A stretch of 64,000 bases of DNA, from the NCBI RefSeq assembly GCF_902635505.1, contig NC_045427.1, forward strand, positions 213,852,422 through 213,916,421, written 5' to 3'. A model generated the notes under the pieces. That model was not told the DNA's origin and made no database searches. It worked only from the letters and a program-made list of their open reading frames with translations. Shown here piece by piece: positions 50,101-58,993 of this stretch. The stretch's first letter is position 1, and each line of letters opens with the position of its first letter. A program made the position numbers and the translations under genes. This stretch comes from Sarcophilus harrisii (lineage: Eukaryota; Chordata; Mammalia; Dasyuromorphia; Dasyuridae).

Positions 50101-51285
50101 TAGCCCAGAAAAGAACTCTGGGAGATGACTAAAAACCATTACATTAATTCCCAATCCCTATATTTTCACACCTGCATTTTTGATTTCCTTCCAAAGCTAA
50201 TTTACAATATTTCAGAGTCTGACTTTTTGTAAAAAAAAATAACGGTTTGGTCATTAACATTGTGTATCTAACATATTTTAATATATTTAACATCTACTGG
50301 TCATCCTGTCATCTAGGGAGGGTGGGGGTAAGGGTGAAAAATTGGAACAAGAGGTTTGGCAATTTTTAATGCTGTAAAGTTACCCATCATATATCCTGTA
50401 AATAAAAAGGCTATTAAATTAAAAAAAAAAAAAAAAAAAAAAGAAAAAAACCAACCATTCTCCAATTGACAAAATGGTCAAAGATTAACAGACAATTTTA
50501 GACGATGAAATTAAATAACCCTCTATGAAGGTGTTCCAAATCACTATTAATCAAGAAATCAAATTAAGACAACCAGATACCACTAACACCTGTCAGTTGG
50601 CTAAATGACAGGAAAAAAATAAATTGATTGTTGGAGGGATGCGGGGAAAACTGGGCATTGATGCTTGTTGGTGGGTTGTGAAGAATCCAACCATTCTAGA
50701 ACAATCTGGAATTATGCCCAAAAAAGTTTAAACTGTCATACCGCCCAAGGTGCTACTAAAACATACTAAAGGAAATACTAAAAGAAGGAAAAGGCTTTAT
50801 GTCCAAAATGTTTGTGGCAGCCCCTAAAATTATCCCATCAATTAAATTTTAAATTTATAAATTTAAAACGAAAAATGAAGCTAAAAAGGGTTGGAAATTA
50901 AACGACCAAAAAAAAAAGAGATCATTATATACATCAACAATGATGATTATGAAGATGTATTCTGATGGAAATGGATTTCTTTGACAAAAGAAGTCATCAA
51001 TTTCAATTGATCAATATGGACAGAAGCAGCTACAACAAAGAAAAGAACACTGGGAAATGAATTAAAACTGTTTGCATTTTGTTTTCTTCCTTTATTTTTA
51101 ACCTTCTGAATCAATTCTTGGAAAAGAGAAATTTCGAAACAAATTTATCAGGATATGTTTTAAATAGGATTTGCCATTAAAGGGAAAAAAAAAAGAAAAG
51201 AAAAGGGTCAAGGGATTGTTGAAAATTTAGGATTTCTTCCAATTAAAAGTTATAATTATTTTAAAAAAAAGAAAAGAAAAGAAAA
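47147..51285 (+). mobile_element. L1 LINE with 5' inversion (twin priming), plus nested L1
   Basis: 47,147-48,776 is antisense ORF2, running on the minus strand from the endonuclease ('ILVGDLN'-like text near 48,650) to the reverse transcriptase ('[16 protein letters not shown]'-like text at 47,147-47,215). 48,777-49,806 is sense and resumes just downstream in RT ('LSLFAD'-like). It continues after a nested insertion at 50,445 with 'CATTCTCCAATTGACAAAATGGTC' and ends in an A-rich tail near 51,262-51,285. The two halves meet at neighbouring ORF2 positions, the signature of twin priming. Many small gaps; no intact frame. Confidence 0.8.
49807..50444 (+). mobile_element. nested, 5'-truncated L1 3' end
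   Basis: Begins 'AGCCCTTTTTGTAGTGGC', runs through the usual 3'UTR to 'TGTAAATAAAAAGGCTATTAAATT' and a long A-run. Flanks 'AAACCAAGCCATTC' and 'AAACCAACCATTC' are the target duplication in the host L1. Host text before and after joins correctly. Confidence 0.85.
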
Positions 51286-51499
51286 AGTGCAATGCATTGC
51301 TGAGAAATATTTATGATCCTTTCTAGTTGGAACCATTAATATCAAGTTTATCAACAATTTTCAAAATTTGAATTTAAAAATTTGTTATTTGAATTAAGAT
51401 TTGAACCTTAGTTATCCTCATTTGTTATTGAACCTTACCATTTTTGCAGCCCTTTTGGGTGGGTTATAAAAATTTGGGTTTTAGGGGGCAAGGTACTCA

Positions 51500-52985
51500 A
51501 AATTATAGTTAAAATTTGGTCTGGCTAAGAAATAAAAGTTACAGTGGAATAAGTTATTCCGAAAAAATGTCAGAAAAACTAATATTTGACAAAAAAGAAG
51601 TTTTGGGTAAAAATTTACCAGCAAAACTTTGGAAAATGGAAACTAAATAGGAAAAATAGGGAATGAACCTCACCTAAATATATACCAAAATAAGGTTAAA
51701 GGGTTCTAATTGAATAAAGAATGATATAAACAAATTAGAAGAACGTAGCATAGTTTACCTCTCAAATCTGTGGAAGAGGAAGGAATTTGTGATCAAAGAA
51801 AAACTAGAGATTATTATGGATCACAAAATAGATAATTTTGATTATATTGAGTTAAAAAGTTTTTGTACAAGCAAAACTAATGCAGACAAGATTAGAAGAA
51901 AAGCAATAAACTGGGAAAACATTTTTACATCCAAAGGATCTGATAAAGACCTCATTTCTAAAATATATAGAGAATTGACTCAAATTTATAATAGTTCAAG
52001 CCATTCTCCAATTGATAAATGGTCAAAGGATATGAACAGACAATTTTCAGATGAAGAAATTGAAATTATTTGTAGTTACATGAAAAGGTACTCCAAATCA
52101 CTATTGAGCAGAGAAATGCAAATTAAGACAATTCTGCCACTACACACCTGTCAGATTGGCTAAAATGACAGGAAAAGATAAAGACAAATGATGGAGGGGA
52201 TGTGGGAAAACTGGGACACTGATACATTGCTGGTGGAACTGTGAACAGATACAGGCATTCTGGAAAGCAATTTGGAACGATGCTCAAAAAGTTGTCAAAC
52301 TTTGTGCATACCCTTTGATTCAGCAATGTTTCTATTGGGCTTATATCCCAAAGACATCTTAAAGGAGAGAAAGGGATCCACATGTGCAAAAATGTTTTTG
52401 GTGGTTCTTTTTGTAGTGGTAAGAAACTGGAAACTGAATGGATGCCCATCAATTGGAGAATGGCTGAATAAATTGTGATATATGAATATTATGGAATATT
52501 ATTGTTCTGTAAGAAAAGACCAGCAGGATTATTTCAGAGAGTCCTGGAGAGACTTACATGAACTAATGCTGAGTGAAATGAGCAGAACCAAGAAATCATT
52601 ACATATGGCAACAATGACTGTATGACGATCAGTTCTGACAGATGTTGCTCTCTTCAACTATGAGATGATTCAAACAAGTTCCACTTGTTCAGTAACACAA
52701 CATAGCATTCTCACTCTCTGTTGTTATTTGCTTACATTTTGTTTTCTTTCTCAGTTTTTCTTTTCCTTCCTTTTTGATCTGATTTTTCTTGTGCAGTGTG
52801 TACATATATTGGATCTAACATATATTTCAACATATTTAACATGTATTGGGCAACTTGCCAGCTAGGGGAGGAGGTGGGGGGAAGGAGGGGAAAATTTGGA
52901 ACAAAAGGTTTTGTAAGGGTCAGTGTTGGAAAAAGTACCCATGCACATGCTTTGTAAATAAAAAAATAAATAAATTTTAAAAATT
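51500..52985 (+). mobile_element. L1 LINE 3' part, sense, with longest open ORF2 piece
   Basis: ORF2 C-terminal third plus 3'UTR. 51,789-52,163 is open for 124 codons with 'YIELKSFCTSKTNADK', 'INWENIFTSKGSDKDLISKIY', 'IDKWSKDMNRQFSDEEIE' and 'REMQIKT', close to the human L1 ORF2 text. A second frame follows ('IPFDSAMFLLGLYPKDIL' type). Ends with 'TTTGTAAATAAAAAAATAAAT' at about 52,980. 5'-truncated. Confidence 0.92.
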
Positions 52986-52987
52986 AG

Positions 52988-53880
52988 TAGGCTTAGGCCA
53001 TGTCTAAATCAAGAGGTAAAGATTTTATTATGCCATTGATTGACAGGCTAAATTCGAAAAAGGAGTTAGCAATTAACTAGAAGAACTCATAGTTAACAAG
53101 GGGGAAGATGTTATAAGGTGTCATAACAAGAAGAAAAGATGGGAGTAATAAGCTGATGCCATAAAACAGACTTAAGTTTCTAATGAACTCACCATTGTAA
53201 TGCTTAATAAACAGCAAAGTTTCTAAAGAACTATCCATTAAGAAGATAGATACCATAAGGCAGGCAAAGCTCCTAGAGAATTTGTCATAAGGCAGGTAGT
53301 TCTTAATGTACTGACAAGAAGTTCTTAATAACTGACAAGAAGGAAGAAAAGGGCCTTATATAGTCAAAGAATAATCTGAGGAGGGGATGTTGTTTGGCTT
53401 CCAACTGTGGGGTCAAGAAAACCTGTCACTACAAGGAATTTTAAAAAGACCCACTGCACCAAAAGTGCATTTAAAAATAATCTTATCGGTCACGTATACT
53501 TATTATGTATCTAATTTATACTTTAATATATTTAACATTTACTGGTCATCCTGCCACCTGGGGAGGGGGTGGGGGAAGGAAGGGAAAAATTGGAACAAAA
53601 GGTTTGGCAATTGTCAATGCTGTAAAATTACCCATACATATAACATGTAAATAAAAAGCTATTAAAAATAATAATAATAATCTTATCAATCCCCCTACCT
53701 GCTTGCCTCAGAAGTAAATCATCTCAAGGGTTGCCCTCTCTAGCTTGGCCTCCTGATTATATACAGTAAATTCAAGAAAGGCTGACCTAAGAGGCAAGAA
53801 AATCTGATCAGTGCTCTTTCCTATGGCCCATCTAGACATTGAGTTGGTAACAGGGACATAGTTTTGCTGAGCTCTTACTC
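52988..53880. repeat. unclassified repeat, possibly LTR-derived, split by an L1
   Basis: Contains short imperfect direct repeats ('CATAAGGCAGG' twice, 'TTCTTAAT...ACTGACAAGAAG' twice) and a TATA-like CCTTATATAGTC near 53,352. This resembles a U3 region but ends and duplication were not found. If LTR-derived it is an old fossil. L1 inserted at 53,488. Confidence 0.3.
53488..53673 (+). mobile_element. very short L1 3' end
   Basis: Only the last about 186 bp of the L1 3'UTR ('CTGGTCATCCTGCCACCTGGGG' to 'TAAATAAAAAGCTATTAAA'). The flanking duplication contains AATAATCTTATC at about 53,476-53,487 and 53,676-53,687. Confidence 0.9.
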
Positions 53881-53899
53881 ACTCGACCTTCTAATTGTT

Positions 53900-54560
53900 C
53901 AAATGTATTTACTGTTTTATATTTCTCTTGAATACATTGTTTGTTTTTCAAATTTTCTATTCAGCTCTGAATTTTTCACCAAGGGCTAAAAAGTCCTCTA
54001 TTTCATTAAATATTCCCATTTACCCCAGATACCATTTTTTCTGGATAAGCTTTTCTTGATTACAAACCTTGAATTTTAGCTTTTTGAAACATCATATTCC
54101 AAATTTTATTCTTTATTATGGTAACCACCAAATAAATATTCTGAGATCTTGACTGAGACGCCTTGATTCTTGAAGTCTTTATGAATGTTAAAGAAAAATT
54201 TTTCTTTGATCTGGAAGCTCTAGATTTTGGTATAATCTTTCTAGTGTTTTTGTTTGTTTGTTTGTTTTTGGTGAGTGGAATGATTGATTTTATTTTCACC
54301 TTGACCTCTGTTTTGATAAGTCTGGGCAATTTTCATTCATGATTTCTTCAAAAATTTCAGATTTTCTTTAGGGTCATGGTCCAGGTATTCCAATGATTTT
54401 TAGGTTTTCTGTGATGTTTTCCAGGTCAGTTTATAGAAAATATCTTACATTTTTTTTCATTTTTTTAGAAGTCTTTAGACTTTGATATAGTATTTGTTGT
54501 TTCTTGGCAGTCAATGACTTTTGCTTGGACCATTCTCATTTTTATGATAATCTATTACAC
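53900..54560 (-). mobile_element. probable L1 5' region, antisense
   Basis: T-rich text with 'TTCAAAAATTTCAGATTTTC' and 'GTCCAGGTATTCCAATGATTTTTAGG', reminiscent of the antisense 5'UTR/ORF1 part of marsupial L1. (GTTT)n at 54,247-54,268. Weak assignment. Confidence 0.4.
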
Positions 54561-54629
54561 CAATACCCTGGAAGAGAAGTAAGCCAAAGAGAAGAGTCAA
54601 ATTAGGCTGACTAATACCTTTTGAATGAC

Positions 54630-54880
54630 GGCTGCTTCATTGTTTTTTTTAATAGTAAATTTATTTTTAATACACGTTGTTTTATGAATCATGTTGGGAG
54701 AAAAATCAGAGCAAAAGGAAAAAACCATGGGAGAGATTTCAAAAACAAAAAAAAAAAAAAGAAAAAAGAAGTGAACATAGCATGTGTTGATTTACATTCC
54801 GTATCCTTAGATCTTTTTCTGATGCAGATGGCATTTTCTATCTAAATTTATTGGGACTATCTTGGTCACTGAAACAATGA
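54630..54880 (-). mobile_element. L1 3'UTR, antisense
   Basis: 'TTTATGAATCATGTTGGGAG', 'GAACATAGCATGTGTTGATTTACATTC' and 'TCTGATGCAGATGGCATTTTC' are typical of the antisense 3'UTR of a marsupial L1 subfamily. Confidence 0.6.
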
Positions 54881-55790
54881 GAAGAACCAAGCCTTGTTGT
54901 GCCACAGTTCCCTTTTAATGTCCTGACCCAGTTTCTCTAATTGTCCTATTTAGTTACTCTTCCTCAGTTTATAACCTTTCCCCCTTAATGTTTGATGAGA
55001 TAAAGGTTTTATATCTTTAGGCTATAACCATTCCTTTTTAATGTTTGACAAAATAAAGGTCTATCCATTTTAGACATTAGAATATCAGTAACCTCTCCAG
55101 TACCTCCCTCCATTATGTCATCCTAGGTGCCTCCCCCCATTAGGTTACCTCCATGTAGGTACCTCCCCCATTATGTCATTGTTCTTTTTATCCTATAAAA
55201 GAGTCTTGCTGTCTGAAATATTCCATTACCTTTATGTATCCAAGCTTGTTCAGCCATTCCCCAATTGATGGACAACCACTCATTTCCATTCTGCTCCTCC
55301 CCCACTGCAGTTTCTATTTGGATTTCCCAATTACTACTTGGTCTTTGGTGGATGAATTGTGTAAGACAGTTGGGCTGTATTGCTTCCTGTCCCCCTGCCA
55401 TCTTTAATGGTCCTAGGATAGCATAATTCTTAACAAATGTTCAATGATAACCACTAAATTCAGGAAAAGAAAAAGTCCTTACATCTTAAAAGGTTCTGTG
55501 GATATGACCAATTCAGGTGAGTTTCTGTTTTCTAAGGTTCACCATTCACATTTTCCCAAGACATATATCTATATAGACTCATAATTCAGAGATGTTAAGT
55601 TACTAGCACTTGTCAATTGATAATTTAGGAACAACTCCCTTTGGCCAATATAACATAAATAAGCTGTATTTCCTCATATTTTTAAGTGTTTTTCAAAAGA
55701 CACTAAGGTTGTTAGGTATTTTATGGAGAACAGGGTAAATGGTCACAGAGTGGTCAGAAAAAGTAATACAAGGATATTCTCAATAACTTT
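54881..55790. other. unclassified repeat-like stretch, possibly LTR-derived
   Basis: Three spaced copies of a 'TACCTCC...CATTA(T/G)GTCAT' type module at about 55,090-55,175, then a TATA-like CCTATAAAAG at 55,192-55,201. Two 'ATAAAGGT' copies at about 55,002 and 55,053. This looks like a retroviral U3/R but no ends were found. Old if so. No gene seen. Confidence 0.3.
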
Positions 55791-55794
55791 AGAA

Positions 55795-56085
55795 TTGATT
55801 ATCCGACATGGGAGATACTGACACAAGACCACCCGGCATGGAGTGCCCTCATCAGAGAAGGTGCTGTGCTCTAATAGAAAAGCAGAATTGAATTAGCTCA
55901 GAAGAAATGTGAGATGCACAAAATTAGAGAAGCCACCCCAAATGTTCATAGGGACTATTTGTATCTGACCTATGGCATAGCATTCTGAGGTTGTATTGGT
56001 TTGATCGGTGAGTCAGACACACTGTAACCTGACACTAACATAGTAATGTCATTTGGCCCTCTTTGAGAACAAGGACAATAATCAA
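55795..56085 (+). mobile_element. LINE C-terminal remnant with zinc-knuckle-like end
   Basis: Decayed copy of a LINE whose ORF ends in a 'CPTCGRAFRARIGLISHSRTH'-like finger. Here 'CCACCCCAAATGTTCATAGGG', 'TATGGCATAGCATTCTGAGG' and 'ATTGGTTTGATCGGTGAGTC' can be followed, then the 3'UTR 'GGCCCTCTTTGAGAACAAGGACAA'. Class (RTE-, CR1- or L2-like) not settled. Confidence 0.55.
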
Positions 56086-56254
56086 TCCATGTCTCCAACT
56101 ACTTTCTTCATTAGGTATTGGAAAGTGGCAAGAGCTAAGATACCTTGGAACTTGTGCTCAAATGGGTAAAAATACATTTGGGGAAATCATTTTCTCTTTG
56201 TTTCCCTTTGTCATGGGAATCTGCAATTATTTTTTATGTAATCTTTTGTACTTA

Positions 56255-56345
56255 TCTTTCAAGGTTGTGAGGATAAAATGAGATATTTGTAAAGTGCTTT
56301 GCAGAATTTAAAAGCACTATATAACTAGCTATTATTAGTTATTAT
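56255..56345 (+). repeat. MIR 3' half
   Basis: 'CAAGGTTGTGAGGATAAAATGAGATATTTGTAAAGTGCTTTGC...AGCACTATATAACTAGC'. Good match to the MIR tail. Confidence 0.75.
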
Positions 56346-56349
56346 TAAT

Positions 56350-57660
56350 GTGAAACTAAGATCCACTGACTGTCTAACACATCTTGGACAGCATGATGTA
56401 CTGGTCCACTATGATTCTTTTAGTCAAAAGTCCAGTAGTTTACATACCTTTTCCTATCTTTTTTCCATTTCACAAGTAAAGCACATAGACTCTGAGGATG
56501 TTACCAAGCAGCAGGTCTTTAAGATTGTTCCTGAGTTGCAATAGATTGGATTTAACCAAGATCAATCAATCCTCTGGTAGTTTATATCTGAATGAGACAA
56601 CTGTGGTCATTCAATGGTTAACAAGAAAATTATTTAGCTAAAGATATTGCTTCTATCTCAGAGCATTTATTTATCATAAAGGAATCTTTCCAGATTGTTT
56701 CTGACATGGTCAGTTGAATCCTGTGGGTTGCTCCTTAGGCACATCCTACAACCTACTTATGCAGTGAATCTTATTGTTGAACTTTTAATTCAATTGTTCT
56801 CAGGTAGTAAAGAATCACAAAATCAAATTTCTTGAGATCTAGTTCTGAAACTGAAAAACCATTATGTTCACTGTCCTCATTTGTCTCTTATTTTTCTGTT
56901 GTCTTCTGTACAAGCTGCATGAGTGATGGTCAAAGTATGCTAGTATCGAGTGCTAGCTTATTATTTGCAGCATCCTGCTTATTGCCTGAACTGACTGGAG
57001 TTCTTTCCAATCTGCGTTTCCACTCCTTTGCTAAGATAGCCAGAGCTAATGTCCATTCATTGTCCTGTATATACCAACAATTTCCTTGGAAAATGTCTAA
57101 CTCACCTTGATATATCCCAGATATGGATGGCTTGTGTCACTCAGTTCTTAAAGTCTAAACTTTTCAAATACATATGCCAAATGTTTCACTCTTGAATCAC
57201 AGATTCAGATCCTATATTTTACCAAAAAAAACCCAACCCATGTCTCCCAGTACACATCTTAATGTTGTGTAATGTAGTATAAAAGCAACAATTAACATAA
57301 TTCAAACGGCTTTAATTTAAACACTTACTACTTAAATATACTCCTATAATATAACTACCCTGAGAAAAGCTGAATTGTTTAAGTTATAGTTTTTACTTAA
57401 CTTTCATATTCTAGATGAATGTTTATGTTCAAAAATACTGAACATGAAAATTTAAAAACAATAATTATTTCACATTACAGTAGGCATAAATCACAAAAGT
57501 GAATTATAAAACTATTAACTCTCATTTTTGTTTTTTTCTTAAAAAAAATATTTTACCAAGAGTCAGTGATGAGAACTACAGACAAATCTTCCATTCTGTT
57601 CATTCTCATACATGCATGGTATAGCATAGTATATTAGTATACTATAGTAATTAGAGTAGA
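56350..57660. other. no gene recognised; possible 3'UTR of the HNRNPH pseudogene at its upper end
   Basis: From 57,660 down to an unknown point the minus strand may carry the 3'UTR of the HNRNPH retropseudogene (for example ATTAAA in 'TTTAAATTAAAGCCG' near 57,315). A minus-strand frame at about 57,110-56,945 ('GELDIFQGNCWYIQ', 'TLALAILAKEWKRRLER') is open for about 58 codons but not recognised. The rest is AT-rich and unassigned. Confidence 0.4.
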
Positions 57661-57665
57661 GTTCC

Positions 57666-58993
57666 CTATGCAACATTAAAAAATCATTGAAGTTGCCCTA
57701 TATAAAACTTCCTTCATCCTCTGCTCAGACTCTTTGACCACCATAGCCTCCTTCATAAGCTCTACTCAGCTTCTGGCTAGCTAGACTACTGTAACTGGAC
57801 TGTTTGGCATACCTATATCTTTTAGCATTTAGCTACCTTAAGTATCACTGTTTGCTCCTGCTACAAAATTCAAGAAAAGTTCTGTATATCTGTTCTGTAT
57901 ATTTGCTTTGACTTTTGACATAGCTGACATCTTTTTGATATCTTCATGAGTAGCAAATTCAACTCTATTTCTCTAGTCATTCTGCAATCAGATCCATTTC
58001 ACTGCATATCTGAACAGGGTTCTATAAAGTAATTCTCTCATGTGCACACAATGGCCTGTTGGACTCTAGAAAGTGGACCCACTATCTCCATATCTATGAC
58101 CAGACATCCCTGAAAAACAGTAATTGAGGTCTCTTACAAATCCATGTAACCCATGATTTTCATTGTAGTAATCTTAGCCTCTATACTCTCTACCATAGGT
58201 ACCACACTTCATTTTTTCAAACCCGGCTCCTCTAGCAAAATTGTTATAGCTTCTGCTAGTCCTAGGCTTGTCACAAGAATCTGGCCAATGCAGAGCCATA
58301 AGTTTTCAAGGAGGATCACAATTAGTAGGAGCTTTTACCCAGCAGCTTTTGAAGATTTCATTGTACATGTACCCAAAGTCCTTGTGTTTATTTAAAGCCT
58401 TTTCAGCTATTTCCTGTGAAGCAAACTGCATGAAGGCTTTCCTTGAAAGTCCACTGGCAACCTTATCCCATTTGGTACAATTTCTAACCCTGAAAAAACC
58501 TGAATAATTTCTTCCTTGCTACAGTCATATGGGACTTCTTTGAGACATACAAATTGACAGTACCAAGACTATTTGTACTAATATGCTTCAATGCCCAATA
58601 TGTTTCAACATTCTTTAACTTGACTGTATTTCAACACATCTATGAACCATACATTTTCTGCTTTTTCTTTTGGTGGCAATATGATTTTATATTCTGATTC
58701 AAATTCAACAAATACTTTTCTACTTGGTTCATATCTCAGGTATAGATGAAACAAGTGCCTGATGCCCCATTTTGAATTTTGTATTCCAAGAAGTGTTTAT
58801 CATTGGTTGAACAAAAACGGGGAATGTTTCATGAATTTGCATGTTATCCTTGCACAGGGGCCATGCTATTCTTTTCAGTATCATTCCAGCTTTAGTATAT
58901 GTGCTGGTGGAGCAAGCACTGTCATTAGATTTCTTAGGAGGACTTGCTGTTGAATTTGTAGTATAGCACCCTTCCTTTGCTTCTGTGTCCCAT
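57666..58993 (-). pseudogene. processed pseudogene of HNRNPH1/H2
   Basis: Intron-less, badly damaged copy of an hnRNP H mRNA (G-run-binding splicing regulator with three qRRMs). In transcript order it shows 'KIQNGASGTCFIYT' (qRRM1), '[19 protein letters not shown]' (qRRM2), '[19 protein letters not shown]', 'FARGAGFEKMKCGTYG', '[18 protein letters not shown]', 'STF...TGHCVHMRE' and 'VEFATHED'. It reaches a stop at 57,668-57,666 that lines up with the natural one. Much of qRRM3 is missing and several stops and shifts are present, so it cannot encode hnRNP H. The '[11 protein letters not shown]' and 'GRGAGFE' types point to H1/H2, not F or H3. The start-like 'CAT' at 58,991 is tentative. A U6 copy interrupts it at 58,813-58,919. 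Confidence 0.88.
58813..58919 (-). pseudogene. U6 snRNA retropseudogene, full length
   Basis: The minus strand reads GTGCTTGCTCCACCAGCACA, then 'TATACTAAAGCTGGAATGATAC', 'AGCATGGCCCCTGTGCAAGG', 'CATGCAAATTCATGAAACATTCC' and ends in TTTTT. This is 107 nt, the exact length of U6, with about 20 changes. The ACAGA-box region reads ACTGA, so function is unlikely. There is no obvious snRNA promoter (PSE/TATA) upstream. Confidence 0.93.

Noticed and set aside
51789-52163. 124-codon frame as a host gene
   Set aside because: It is L1 ORF2 ('NWENIFTSKGSDKDLISKIY', 'MNRQFSDEE'), part of a 5'-truncated LINE.
58813-58919. functional U6 snRNA gene
   Set aside because: Full length, but with many changes (including the ACAGA region), no snRNA promoter, and a position inside a retropseudogene.
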